Source: Sphingomonadales bacterium (GTDB lineage: Bacteria > Pseudomonadota > Alphaproteobacteria > Sphingomonadales > Sphingomonadaceae). From it: a DNA stretch of 64,000 bases. This document shows positions 43,151 through 52,499 of the stretch, piece by piece (position 1 is the first letter of the stretch; each line of letters begins with the position of its first letter). The stretch covers positions 124,001 through 188,000 of the forward strand of contig JADKCA010000001.1 of assembly GCA_016714795.1 (NCBI GenBank). The letters run 5' to 3'. The notes under the pieces were generated by a model. The model saw nothing but the letters and a program-made list of their open reading frames with translations. It had not been told where the DNA came from and made no database searches. Both the position numbers and the translations under genes were made by a program.

Positions 43151-43629
43151 TGGCCCGCCCGCGTGCATCGTCTGAAAAGGTCAAGACCGTCGCTGAAAAC
43201 CGGCGGGCGCGGTTCGATTATGCCATCGACACGGTATTCGAAGCCGGCATCGCGCTGACTGGAACCGAAGTGAAATCGCTGCGGTTCGGAGAAGGCAATA
43301 TTGCAGACAGCTATGCCGAAGTGCGCGAGCATGAAGTGTGGCTGGTCAATTCCAATATTCCCGAATTCAGCCATGGCAACCGCTTCAACCATGAGCCGAA
43401 ACGCCCGCGCAAGCTGTTGCTGAACGCGCGCGAGATCAACAAGCTGCATGGCGCCGTCAACCGCGAAGGGATGACGCTGGTTCCGCTGTCCATCTATTTC
43501 AACCCGCGCGGTCGCGCCAAGGTGGAACTGGCACTCGCCAAGGGCAAGAAGGCGCATGACAAGCGCGAGGCGATCAAGGAACGTGATTGGCAGCGCGACA
43601 AGGCCAGATTGTTGCGGCAGCATGGCTGA
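43150..43629 (+). CDS. smpB: SsrA-binding protein SmpB
   Basis: 159 residues. It carries tmRNA to stalled ribosomes in trans-translation. Core beta-barrel with YAIDTVFEAGIALTGTEVKS and NIADSYAEV near the N-terminus, and the basic C-terminal tail KREAIKERDWQRDKARLLR. Overlaps dapA by one base and the next gene by eight, so the genes are cotranscribed. No tmRNA gene was seen in the window. Confidence 0.97.
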   Translation: MARPRASSEKVKTVAENRRARFDYAIDTVFEAGIALTGTEVKSLRFGEGNIADSYAEVREHEVWLVNSNIPEFSHGNRFNHEPKRPRKLLLNAREINKLHGAVNREGMTLVPLSIYFNPRGRAKVELALAKGKKAHDKREAIKERDWQRDKARLLRQHG

Positions 43630-44197
43630 GGCACGCGGTTCACTCCACGATTTCATGGCGCGGCACGGGCTGACGCGCGAAACCCTTGGTGCGCATCCTT
43701 GGATGAAGCCCTTTGCCGCGCGCGTGATGAGCCCGGAATTGTGGCGCTTCACCCGCCGTTCGGTTCCGCGCGGCGTGGCACTAGGCCTGCTTGTCGGGAT
43801 TTTCCTGCTGATCCCCGGCGTCCAGATCATCGGCGTGGCGTTGCTGGCGCTGCCGGTGCGCGCCAATATTCCCATCGGCGCGGCGATGACCTTCCTGTCG
43901 ATGCCCGCCACCACGCCCTTCATCCTGCTCGCTTCGGTCTGGGTGGGGAACCGGATGTTCGGGATGAAGGCCGATGTCGGGCATTTCATGCAATTGCTGG
44001 ACAGCGGCGCATCGTTGCAGGTCTGGCTTGACTGGTTCCTGTCGAGCGCAGCACCGGCGCTGCTGGTTGGGCTGGCGGTGATTTCGGTCGTTCTGGCAAC
44101 GGTCGGCTATCTGATTGCCAGCTTTGGCTGGCGCTGGTGGATCAGCCGCAAATGGCGCCGCCGTCCTGCCGCACAGAAGATGACAGCCCATGGCTGA
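43622..44197 (+). CDS. DUF2062 membrane protein
   Basis: 191 residues from the ATG at 43622. Two or three membrane helices: GVALGLLVGIFLLIPGVQII and VALLALPVRANIPIGAAMTF near 60-105, and a C-terminal helix (AAPALLVGLAVISVVLATVGYL). The DUF2062 pattern of Arg-rich start and GVALGLLVG is present. Function unknown. In sphingomonads it commonly lies before cckA, with which it overlaps by eight bases here. Confidence 0.88.
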   Translation: MAEARGSLHDFMARHGLTRETLGAHPWMKPFAARVMSPELWRFTRRSVPRGVALGLLVGIFLLIPGVQIIGVALLALPVRANIPIGAAMTFLSMPATTPFILLASVWVGNRMFGMKADVGHFMQLLDSGASLQVWLDWFLSSAAPALLVGLAVISVVLATVGYLIASFGWRWWISRKWRRRPAAQKMTAHG

Positions 44198-46568
44198 CAC
44201 TGCGCCCCGCCGCTCTCCTCTGGCCCGTATGCCTGACGGGGCCTTGCTGGCGGCTGTGGGCGTGCTGGCGCTCGCCTGCGCAGGTATTCTGCTGTGGGCC
44301 GTGCGGGATTGGGCGCTGGCGGCGGGCTTTGGCGCGGCGGTTGTCGCGATTGGCGGGCTGGGCTGGATTGCGCGCCGGTTCTGGCCGGACACGCCGGGGC
44401 AGATGGTAGAGCCGGATTGGTCGATGGTGCGGGCTGCCGCCGATAATGACGGGCTGGCCATTGCCATTACCGACCGGACGGGACGGCTCGTCTGCGCCAA
44501 TATGTTGCACGAAAACTGGTTTGGCGGTCCCATGGCCCCGCCTGTGCTGGGGTTTTCCGATGGAGATACTGCGCAACTGACAGCGGCAGGAAAGGCCGCC
44601 TGGCGCGATGGCCGTGCGCGGGCCTCTGGTCTGATGCGCGGGCTGCAAGGCTATGAAGCCGATGTCGTGCGGTCAGGGCGCAACGAGGATCACCTGCTGT
44701 GGCGCTTCCGCCCGGCCGTCAACGCCGATCTGGTGCAGGACGTGCGAGACCTTGTGAGCGGTCAGACCGGACACGGCATGGGGCAGGCCGGCATCATGCT
44801 GGTGATGCTGGACGAAGGCGGTCGTCTGCTGGAATGCAACGCGGCCTTCGCCCTGCGCGCAACCGGGCGGATCGATGGGGACTGCGCGGGCCGCGAATTT
44901 GTCTCTTTTCTGGAGCGGGACCAGCACGGGCAGGTGCGGTTCGTGCATGGCGATGCACGCCAGCCGCCACTGCGGCTGATGCAGGTGCAGCTGGATCCGG
45001 ACACGGTCTCTGCCCCGCTGATCATCGTGCTGCTCGACGAGCCGGAAGGCACCAGCGGCAATGCGCCGCTTGTCTCGCAGATCCAGAGCCTGCTGGGAGA
45101 ATTGCCGCTCGGCCTGGCGCTCGCAGACCGGGACGGGCGCTTCATCTTCCTGAACGATGCCTTTTGCCGTGCGGTGCGCCTGCCCTCCGGCTCGCGCCCC
45201 ATCTATCCCGGTGATCTGGTGGTGCGGGAAGATAAGGGGCCGGTGGCGGATGCCGTGCGGCGCTTTGCCAACGGTCAGGCCGTTTCCAGCGATATTGCCA
45301 TCCGCCTGCGCGATCAGCCCGAAGAGCCGGTGGCGCTGACCATTGCAGGGCTGCGCGGCATGGGTGATGCGGCGGTACTGCTCAGCCTGAAGGACAATAC
45401 CGAGGAATCACGCCTCAAACGCCAGATTGCACAGGCCAGCAAGATGCAGGCGATCGGCCAGCTGGCGGGCGGTGTTGCGCATGATTTCAACAATATTCTG
45501 ACCGGCATATTGGGCCATTGCGATCTGATGCTGATGCGCCACACGCCGGGCGAAAGCGATTATGACGACATTCAGCAGATCCGCAGCAACGCCAATCGTG
45601 CGGCAGCTCTGACTCGGCAATTGCTCGCCTTTTCGCGCCAGCAGACGCTGCGCCCGCAAATTCTGCAACTGCCCGATGTGGTGTCTGAAATTTCCAACCT
45701 GCTCAAGCGCTTGCTGGGTGAAACGGTGTTGCTGGACGTGAAGCACGGGCGCGGACTGGGCGCCGTGCGCGCCGATCCCGGCCAGCTGGAACAAGTGATC
45801 GTCAACCTCGCCGTCAATGCCCGCGATGCCATGCCCAAGGGCGGGACGGTGACCATCCAGACCTTCGCTGTCACCAAGGCGGATGTGCGCGATATGGGCA
45901 GCGACATCATGCCGGTGGCGGATTATTCCGCCTTTTCGGTCAGCGATACCGGCACCGGGATTCCGCCCGAACTGCTCACCAAGATTTTCGAACCCTTCTT
46001 CACCACCAAGGATGTGGGGAAGGGCACCGGACTGGGCCTGTCGACCGTTTATGGCATCGTCAAACAGTCCGGCGGGTTCATCTTCGCCGATTCCAAGCCG
46101 GGGCAGGGCACGCGCTTTGTGATCTATCTGCCCGTCCATGGCGAAGGCGCAGAGGCGGTGGCTGCCGCGCCCAAACCCGTCGAGGCGGCGCAGGAAAGCT
46201 GGGGCAGCGGCACCATTTTGCTGGTGGAAGATGAAGACATGGTGCGCGCCGTGGCGGAACGCGCGCTCACCCGCAACGGCTATACCGTGGTGACGGCAGC
46301 CAATGGCGAGGAGGGCCTCGAAATCCTGGAAGAACGGCAGGATTTCGACATGATCGTCTCCGACGTGGTGATGCCGGTGATGGACGGTCCGGCCATGGTG
46401 AAGGAAGCGCGCAAGGCGCTGCCGGAGATTCCCGTGCTGTTCATGTCCGGCTATGCCGAGGAGCAGCTCCGCAAGAGTATCGATGTGGCGAATGTGGCCT
46501 TCCTGCCCAAGCCCTTCTCGGTGCAGCAATTGTCTCAGGCCGTGCGGGATACGCTCGCGAAAGGGTGA
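44190..46568 (+). CDS. cckA: Hybrid histidine kinase CckA
   Basis: 792 residues. Two N-terminal transmembrane helices (about 15-60), PAS-like sensory regions (about 75-410), then HisKA with the phospho-His in GGVAHDFNNILTG near residue 430. The HATPase follows with GQLEQVIVNLAVNARDAMP and DTGTGIPPELL/GTGLGLSTVYG. The C-terminal receiver (about 675-790) has IVSDVVMPVMDGP with the phospho-Asp near 724. CckA feeds phosphate through ChpT to CtrA, which controls the alphaproteobacterial cell cycle and motility. recA follows 266 bases later. Confidence 0.96.
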   Translation: MADTAPRRSPLARMPDGALLAAVGVLALACAGILLWAVRDWALAAGFGAAVVAIGGLGWIARRFWPDTPGQMVEPDWSMVRAAADNDGLAIAITDRTGRLVCANMLHENWFGGPMAPPVLGFSDGDTAQLTAAGKAAWRDGRARASGLMRGLQGYEADVVRSGRNEDHLLWRFRPAVNADLVQDVRDLVSGQTGHGMGQAGIMLVMLDEGGRLLECNAAFALRATGRIDGDCAGREFVSFLERDQHGQVRFVHGDARQPPLRLMQVQLDPDTVSAPLIIVLLDEPEGTSGNAPLVSQIQSLLGELPLGLALADRDGRFIFLNDAFCRAVRLPSGSRPIYPGDLVVREDKGPVADAVRRFANGQAVSSDIAIRLRDQPEEPVALTIAGLRGMGDAAVLLSLKDNTEESRLKRQIAQASKMQAIGQLAGGVAHDFNNILTGILGHCDLMLMRHTPGESDYDDIQQIRSNANRAAALTRQLLAFSRQQTLRPQILQLPDVVSEISNLLKRLLGETVLLDVKHGRGLGAVRADPGQLEQVIVNLAVNARDAMPKGGTVTIQTFAVTKADVRDMGSDIMPVADYSAFSVSDTGTGIPPELLTKIFEPFFTTKDVGKGTGLGLSTVYGIVKQSGGFIFADSKPGQGTRFVIYLPVHGEGAEAVAAAPKPVEAAQESWGSGTILLVEDEDMVRAVAERALTRNGYTVVTAANGEEGLEILEERQDFDMIVSDVVMPVMDGPAMVKEARKALPEIPVLFMSGYAEEQLRKSIDVANVAFLPKPFSVQQLSQAVRDTLAKG

Positions 46569-46718
46569 GCCGCAGGTCATGACGTCGCCGCCGCTCAGGC
46601 GGGGCTTCATCCGTTCATCCTCAGCGTCTCCGCTGGAAACGAACACCCAGCCGCCTTCCCGTAAACCCATGATATTCCGGGTGTCTTTGTGTCTTGATGA
46701 GCGTTGGCCTCGTTGTTC

Positions 46719-46733
46719 GAACACAAAAAGAAC
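46719..46733 (+). promoter_or_regulatory. LexA (SOS) box upstream of recA
   Basis: GAACACAAAAAGAAC is an exact GAAC-N7-GAAC, the alphaproteobacterial LexA operator, 102 bases before the recA start. A second GTTC...GAAC inverted pair lies at about 46755-46767. recA is therefore expected to be induced by DNA damage. Confidence 0.85.
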
Positions 46734-46834
46734 AAAAAATTCCGTATCCCTCTTGTTCCATCAGAACAAAGCGCATACATGACGCTCATGCCCGATTCGG
46801 GAGGCAGGGATTGCCGGATAAGGAAGGACACGCC

Positions 46835-47914
46835 ATGACAGCCCAGTTGAAGCTGATTGATTCCGAAAGGACTGCCGTGAATTCTGACCGTCAAAAGGCG
46901 CTGGACGCCGCGCTTGCCCAGATTGACCGGGCGTTTGGCAAGGGCTCCGCGATGAAGCTTGGCCAGAAGGAAGCTATCCAGATCGAGGCGATTTCCACCG
47001 GTTCGCTGGGGCTGGATATCGCGCTTGGCATTGGTGGCCTGCCCAAAGGGCGTGTGGTCGAGATTTTTGGCCCGGAAAGCTCGGGCAAGACCACGCTGGC
47101 GCTGCATGTGATTGCCGAAGCGCAAAAAGCGGGCGGCACGGCGGCGTTCGTGGATGCCGAACATGCGCTCGATCCGGTCTACGCCAAGAAACTGGGCGTC
47201 GACATTGAAAATCTCATCGTCTCGCAGCCGGATACGGGCGAGCAGGCGCTTGAAATCACCGATACGCTGGTGCGCTCCAACGCCATTGATGTGCTGGTGA
47301 TCGACTCGGTGGCGGCCCTTGTGCCGCGCGCCGAAATCGAAGGCGAAATGGGAGACAGTCATGTCGGCCTGCAAGCCCGCCTGATGAGTCAGGCGCTGCG
47401 CAAGATCACCGGCTCCATCTCGCGCTCCAACTGCGTTGTCATCTTCATCAACCAGATCCGCATGAAGATCGGCGTGATGTATGGCTCGCCCGAAACCACG
47501 ACGGGCGGCAATGCGCTCAAATTCTATGCCTCGGTCCGCCTCGACATTCGCCGTACTGGCCAGATCAAGGATCGTGAGGATATTGTCGGCAACGCCACCC
47601 GCGTGAAGGTCGTCAAGAACAAGGTCGCTCCGCCTTTCAAGCAGGTCGAATTCGACATCATGTATGGCGAAGGCATTTCCAAGACGGGCGAAATTCTTGA
47701 TCTCGGCGTGAAGGCCGGGGTGGTGGAAAAGGCCGGCAGCTGGTTCTCTTATGACTCGATCCGCGTGGGGCAGGGGCGTGAGAATGCCAAGGTCTTCCTC
47801 AAGGAAAATCCCGATATTGCGTTGCGCATCGAAAATGCCATTCGCGGCAAGACCGAAGCTGTCAGCGAAGCCCTGATGGGCGAACCCGAATCCGAAGCGG
47901 AGGATGCTCTCTGA
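46835..47914 (+). CDS. recA: Recombinase RecA
   Basis: 359 residues from the ATG at 46835 (GGAAGG eight bases upstream). It forms filaments on ssDNA, pairs homologous DNA and triggers LexA cleavage. Walker A GPESSGKTTLALH near residue 78, Walker B VLVIDSVAALVPRAE near 150, and L2 loop region SPETTTGGNALKFYASVRLDI. The acidic C-terminus (ESEAEDAL) is typical. Preceded by a LexA box and followed by an intrinsic terminator. Confidence 0.99.
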   Translation: MTAQLKLIDSERTAVNSDRQKALDAALAQIDRAFGKGSAMKLGQKEAIQIEAISTGSLGLDIALGIGGLPKGRVVEIFGPESSGKTTLALHVIAEAQKAGGTAAFVDAEHALDPVYAKKLGVDIENLIVSQPDTGEQALEITDTLVRSNAIDVLVIDSVAALVPRAEIEGEMGDSHVGLQARLMSQALRKITGSISRSNCVVIFINQIRMKIGVMYGSPETTTGGNALKFYASVRLDIRRTGQIKDREDIVGNATRVKVVKNKVAPPFKQVEFDIMYGEGISKTGEILDLGVKAGVVEKAGSWFSYDSIRVGQGRENAKVFLKENPDIALRIENAIRGKTEAVSEALMGEPESEAEDAL

Positions 47915-47960
47915 TCCCCCAAAAGGGAGCGCCCCCAATCCTTATCGCTTCAAACTCCGG

Positions 47961-47991
47961 AAAGGCCCGTCTCCCCCAGACGGGCCTTTTT
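47961..47991 (+). terminator. Rho-independent terminator of recA
   Basis: Stem AAAGGCCCGTCT (47961-47972) with AGACGGGCCTTT (47978-47989), CCCCC loop, followed by a short T-run, 47 bases after the recA stop. Confidence 0.95.
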
Positions 47992-48077
47992 GCATCTGCG
48001 TTGAGCGCCTGCACTCCGACCACGTTGTGTCGATCACAACGGACTATGACGGCGAATCATCGCCGTGTCATCGCGCT

Positions 48078-48752
48078 CTATTTGCCTGCGGCCTTGCGCA
48101 CATAAATCCCGGTGAACGAGACATTGTGGCCCCCACAATTGCCATTATCATCCACCAGCAGATAGGGCGGCATCAGCCGCATTTTCACGGCGCACTCAAA
48201 CTCGGATGCGTCCTCGAAGGCGAGCGTGCCATTCTCACCCATGGCAAAGGACAGGCGGAAGCCTTTGGGTGACTCGGCACCGTCAATCTCGCCGATATTC
48301 ACCGCACCGCGCTTCACGCGCTCCGGGTCTAGACTGCCCCACAAGGCATCACCTTTGATCGAGAGCGTATCGGCCAGCGCACCGCGCGTGATCCGGATGT
48401 CGGCCTCAATCCGCTTCCACGCCCCCAACCAGAAAGACGGGGCTTGTTTGGGGCCGGGGTCAGGCATCAGATCCGCTTCCCGCAGCCAGCCGTGCGTCGT
48501 CACGCCCTTGGCGTTGATATATTCGGCCTCGACAAAGCCCGTCGCGCTATCCCGCGCCACCACCGCATCGCCCTTCATCACAAAGGCCTTGCGCGGACAG
48601 AAGCCAGCGCACCGGCTGGTGTCATGATCGTGGAAATAGGTCTTGGCAGGAGCCTTCACCCGCATCAGACGCGCATTGTCCAGCCAGCTGGAATCCGATT
48701 GTGCCATGGCGGGGCTTGTTGCCAGAGCCAATGCCACCATCAACCATTTCAT
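48078..48752 (-). CDS. Exported protein of unknown function
   Basis: 224 residues with signal peptide WLMVALALATSPAMA. The mature protein has two Cys near the N-terminus (SRCAGFCPRKAFV) and two late Cys (FECAVK, GNCGGHNVSF), which may form disulfides. The residue pattern SH3-like near 55-90 (VMKGDAVVARDSATGFVEAEY) suggests a periplasmic SH3 module. The stop of the ubiH-like gene overlaps its ATG by four bases, so the two form an operon. Function unknown. Confidence 0.75.
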   Translation of the reverse strand: MKWLMVALALATSPAMAQSDSSWLDNARLMRVKAPAKTYFHDHDTSRCAGFCPRKAFVMKGDAVVARDSATGFVEAEYINAKGVTTHGWLREADLMPDPGPKQAPSFWLGAWKRIEADIRITRGALADTLSIKGDALWGSLDPERVKRGAVNIGEIDGAESPKGFRLSFAMGENGTLAFEDASEFECAVKMRLMPPYLLVDDNGNCGGHNVSFTGIYVRKAAGK

Positions 48753-49957
48753 ACTGGCATCCCCTGCAACAGGCGCGGCATGTCTCCGCCCTGGCCGCGC
48801 GCTTCGGCCATGAAGAAGGATTTAAGCGGCGAAAAGCGCTGCACCGCAGCAAGCCCGAAACGCCGCACAGAACGTGCGGCCTTGCCGTCCACGCCGAACA
48901 GGCGGTTGATGCTGTCGGTTGCCGCCATCACGGTCAGCGCATCAAAGCTGCGCCAGGTTTCATAGCGTTTGAGCAATTGGGCATCGCCCAGGTCCAGCCC
49001 GGAGCGGGCACCTTCCACCAGCACTTCAGCAAGCGCCGCGACGTCGCGCAGGCCGAGATTGAGGCCCTGGCCCGCAATCGGGTGCATCCCGTGTGCGGCA
49101 TCACCGATCAGCGCCAACCGGTCCGCCACCATCTTCGCAGTGTGCAGGAAGTTGAGCGGATAGGAGGACCGCGGCGCGATATTGCCCAGCGTGCCGAGCA
49201 GACTGCCTGCGCGCTTCTGCACTTCGGCCAGAAAGGCACGGTCAGACAAAGCGAGCACGCCCTTGGCGGTTTCCGGGCTGACCGACCAGACCAAAGCCGA
49301 GCGCGTGCCGGGATTGAGCGGCAGCAGTGCAAACGGCCCCGCCGGATAGAAGATCTCATGCGCCACATTGCCGTGATCGCGCTCATGGTCGAACGCGGAG
49401 ATGATGGCGATGTGGGCGTAATCCCATTTGGCGAGCTTGAAGCCATTGGCCTCGCGCGTTGGCGATTGCCGGCCTTCGGCGGCAACCAGCAGCGCGCCTT
49501 CCAGCACCGCGCCGGATGCCAGCGTCACACGCACGCCATGCTCGTCGCGCACCGTATCGACCGCGCGGTCGGGCACGAACTGACGGATGCCGGGCTTTTC
49601 CGCGCTCGCCTTGGCCAGTGCAACACGCAACTGGCGGTTCTCCAGCATGAAGCCCAGCGGCTCTTCTTCACTGCCCACGGTGAAGTCTAGCGCCTCGGGA
49701 GAGGGGCCGTCGCGCACTTCGATGCGGCGGATGGCGCAGGCGTGCGGCTCCAGCATGCCGGCAAAGCCCAATTGTTCGAACATCCGCCACGATGCGCTGG
49801 CAATGGCGCTGGCGCGGCCATCAAAGCGTTCGTCAAGCGCAACGATATTGGGCTGGGGATCGACGACGGCGACGGAGAGGCCGCCCTGATCGAGTGCGAG
49901 GGCCAGCGTCAGGCCTACCAGCCCGCCGCCAAGGATGATCACATCATAGCGTTCCAT
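48749..49957 (-). CDS. UbiH/UbiF/VisC family FAD-dependent hydroxylase
   Basis: 402 residues. FAD motif VIILGGGLVGLTLALALDQGG at residues 5-25 and the second FAD site RLALIGDAAHGMHPIAGQGL near 275, followed by NLGLRDVAALAEVL. This is the ubiquinone-ring hydroxylase family; which ring position (UbiH, UbiF or UbiI) cannot be told from sequence alone. Its start faces ftsK across a 139-base region crowded with GANTC sites. Confidence 0.93.
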   Translation of the reverse strand: MERYDVIILGGGLVGLTLALALDQGGLSVAVVDPQPNIVALDERFDGRASAIASASWRMFEQLGFAGMLEPHACAIRRIEVRDGPSPEALDFTVGSEEEPLGFMLENRQLRVALAKASAEKPGIRQFVPDRAVDTVRDEHGVRVTLASGAVLEGALLVAAEGRQSPTREANGFKLAKWDYAHIAIISAFDHERDHGNVAHEIFYPAGPFALLPLNPGTRSALVWSVSPETAKGVLALSDRAFLAEVQKRAGSLLGTLGNIAPRSSYPLNFLHTAKMVADRLALIGDAAHGMHPIAGQGLNLGLRDVAALAEVLVEGARSGLDLGDAQLLKRYETWRSFDALTVMAATDSINRLFGVDGKAARSVRRFGLAAVQRFSPLKSFFMAEARGQGGDMPRLLQGMPV

Positions 49958-49958
49958 G

Positions 49959-50056
49959 GACTCGCCTTATCGCATCGGGAACGCAAAACCCAGACTGCGA
50001 CTCGGCAGAAAAGTGCGAGACTCTTGACGGCGAGTCCCAAGCGGGCGCATGGTTAA
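49959..50056. promoter_or_regulatory. GANTC cluster and CtrA half-site between ubiH-like and ftsK
   Basis: Four GANTC sites (the CcrM target) lie at 49959, 49999, 50019 and 50032 within 78 bases. ATGGTTAA, the reverse complement of the CtrA half-site TTAACCAT, is at 50049-50056, 41 bases before the ftsK ATG. The density is far above chance. It fits methylation- and CtrA-sensitive transcription of ftsK. Confidence 0.55.
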
Positions 50057-50096
50057 TCCGGGATATTATGCGGCGTGACGCCGGGGAGTTTGCAAC

Positions 50097-52427
50097 ATGG
50101 CCACAAGACCAGAGCCAATGCCGGGAAGCTGGAGCGCATCGGTGCGGCGCGGTGCTGCGCGCAGCGGGGCGATGCTGGGCGGCATCGGGCTGGGCCTGTG
50201 CGGGCTGGCACTGGTGCTGGCGCTCGCCTCTTACAAGCCGTCGGATCGCGCGCTCAACACGTCTGCGGCATCGGCTTCGGGCAATCTTCTCGGTGATTTC
50301 GGGGCTTGGCTGGCGGATATTCTGCTTTCTTCCTTTGGCCCGGCGATCTGCCTGCTGGTGCCGCTGGCGCTGGTGGCTGCGGTGCGGATGTGGCGCGGCG
50401 TGTCTCTGGCTGGCGCGGGAGGCCGTGTGGCGGGATCGCTGTTCGGCATCGCGCTGATCGGCCTTGCGCTTGGGTTGTTCCGCCCGGAATCATACCCCGG
50501 CCTGCCCGGCGGGCTGGGCGGGATCATCGGCTTTGTCGGTGCATCGATTACGTCATGGGTGATCAACCTCATCCCGATGGAGGGCGCGGAAGCGCTGGTC
50601 CGCTGGCTTTCCATTGCGGCATTCGGCCTTGCAGGCGTGATCATCTGGAGCCGCAGCCTTGGGCTGGATGCGGATGAGCGGGCCTGGTTGCTGCAACGCT
50701 CCAGCCGTCTGCGGCTGCCGCGCCGTGCCAAGGGGGATGATGCAGCGGCCCGGATCGAGGATCTGCGTGAAGAACGGGTGGCCATGCCCGAACCGGCTCC
50801 GCGCCCGGCGGTCCAGCCTGATCTGCGGCCCCCGCCCAAAATTGCCGATCCGGCTCCAGCTGCGGCCGCGCGCCCGGCAGCGACGCCGCGCCAGACGGCC
50901 TTTGATCTGAAAGACCGGTTCGTTCTGCCCGGTCTGGATTTGCTCGCCGCTGCACCCCCCAGCACCGGACCCGTGCTCGACAAGGCCGGTCTGGAGCGCA
51001 ATGCCCGCCTGCTCGAAACCGTGCTCGATGATTTTCATGTGAAGGGCCAGATCGTGGAGGTTCGCCCCGGCCCGGTGGTGACCATGTATGAGCTGGAGCC
51101 CGCCAGCGGCATCAAGGCGAGCCGCGTGATCCAGCTGGCAGACGATATTGCCCGCAACATGTCCGCGCTCTCCGCGCGCGTGGCGACCATTCCGGGCCGC
51201 ACTGTCATCGGCATCGAGTTGCCCAATGTGAAGCGGGAGTCGGTCGTTCTCCACGAATTGATGGGCAGTCAGGCCTTTGCAGATCAGAATGCGCAGCTGC
51301 CGATCATCCTTGGCAAGAATATTGCGGGCGATCCGGTGATTGCCGATCTGGCCCCGATGCCACATTTGCTGGTGGCGGGCACCACCGGTTCGGGCAAATC
51401 GGTGGGTCTCAACGCGATGATCCTGTCGCTGCTCTACCGGCTGACGCCCGATCAGTGCCGCATGATCATGATCGATCCCAAGATGCTGGAACTCAGCATT
51501 TATGATGATATTCCGCACCTTCTCTCTCCGGTTGTGACGGAGCCCGCCAAGGCGATCCGCGCGTTGCGCTGGGCGGTGGAGCAGATGGAAGATCGCTATC
51601 GCATGATGGCCTCGCTCTCGGTGCGCAGTCTCGCCAGCTATAATGACAAGGTGCGCACCGCGCGCGCTAAAGGCCAGCCACTGGGGCGCAAGGTGCAGAC
51701 CGGATATGATGCGGTGAGCGGCCAGCCCATTTATGAGGAAGAAGTGCTGGATTATCAGCCGCTGCCGCAGATCGTGGTCATTGTCGACGAGCTGGCCGAT
51801 CTGATGATGACGGCGGGCAAGGAAGTGGAATTCCTGATCCAGCGACTGGCGCAGAAGGCGCGCGCAGCGGGCATTCACCTCATCATGGCGACACAGCGGC
51901 CGTCTGTTGATGTCATCACGGGTGTCATCAAGGCGAACCTGCCGACGCGCATCAGCTTTGCCGTGACCAGCAAGATCGACAGCCGCACAATTCTGGGCGA
52001 GCAGGGCGCAGAGCAGCTGCTGGGCAAGGGCGACATGCTCTATATGCCGGGCGGCAAGCAGATCACGCGCGTCCATGGTCCGTTCGTGTCCGATGATGAA
52101 GTGCGCGCAGTGGCCGATCATTGGCGCTCTCAGGGCGCGCCGGACTATATCTCTGCCGTCACTGAAGAGCCGGCCGAAGGCAGCTGGTCCATCGATGGCG
52201 AGCCCAATGGCGAAGACAGTGCCGAGGAACAGGGCTATCGCCGTGCGGTGCAGGTCGTGGCGGAAAGCCAGAAGGCGTCCACCTCCTACATCCAGCGTCA
52301 GCTCCGCATCGGCTATAACAGTGCGGCGCGCCTGATCGAGCGGATGGAAGAGGAAGGCGTCGTCTCCCGCCCGGATCATGTCGGGCGGCGCGAGGTGCTG
52401 ATCGACCGGGACGGCAATCCGAAATAG
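50097..52427 (+). CDS. ftsK: DNA translocase FtsK
   Basis: 776 residues. It pumps chromosome dimers and terminus DNA through the division septum. Four N-terminal membrane helices (about 25-200, e.g. LLSSFGPAICLLVPLALVAA), a Pro/Arg linker, alpha-beta motor with Walker A LLVAGTTGSGKSVGLNAM near 425-440, Walker B ENIVVIVDELADL-like QIVVIVDELADLMMT near 560, and the gamma winged-helix domain at the end (SYIQRQLRIGYNSAARLIE). Followed by lolA, a usual alphaproteobacterial order. Confidence 0.97.
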   Translation: MATRPEPMPGSWSASVRRGAARSGAMLGGIGLGLCGLALVLALASYKPSDRALNTSAASASGNLLGDFGAWLADILLSSFGPAICLLVPLALVAAVRMWRGVSLAGAGGRVAGSLFGIALIGLALGLFRPESYPGLPGGLGGIIGFVGASITSWVINLIPMEGAEALVRWLSIAAFGLAGVIIWSRSLGLDADERAWLLQRSSRLRLPRRAKGDDAAARIEDLREERVAMPEPAPRPAVQPDLRPPPKIADPAPAAAARPAATPRQTAFDLKDRFVLPGLDLLAAAPPSTGPVLDKAGLERNARLLETVLDDFHVKGQIVEVRPGPVVTMYELEPASGIKASRVIQLADDIARNMSALSARVATIPGRTVIGIELPNVKRESVVLHELMGSQAFADQNAQLPIILGKNIAGDPVIADLAPMPHLLVAGTTGSGKSVGLNAMILSLLYRLTPDQCRMIMIDPKMLELSIYDDIPHLLSPVVTEPAKAIRALRWAVEQMEDRYRMMASLSVRSLASYNDKVRTARAKGQPLGRKVQTGYDAVSGQPIYEEEVLDYQPLPQIVVIVDELADLMMTAGKEVEFLIQRLAQKARAAGIHLIMATQRPSVDVITGVIKANLPTRISFAVTSKIDSRTILGEQGAEQLLGKGDMLYMPGGKQITRVHGPFVSDDEVRAVADHWRSQGAPDYISAVTEEPAEGSWSIDGEPNGEDSAEEQGYRRAVQVVAESQKASTSYIQRQLRIGYNSAARLIERMEEEGVVSRPDHVGRREVLIDRDGNPK

Positions 52428-52499
52428 GGCGGGCGGAATTCACATGCCGTTCAATCGCGCTGCGCCATGGGCTGCCGCGTCTCACATCAAGGTGTCTGA

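Noticed and set aside
45408..46724. 438-residue minus-strand frame opposite cckA
   Set aside because: Antisense shadow; the plus strand encodes an intact kinase.
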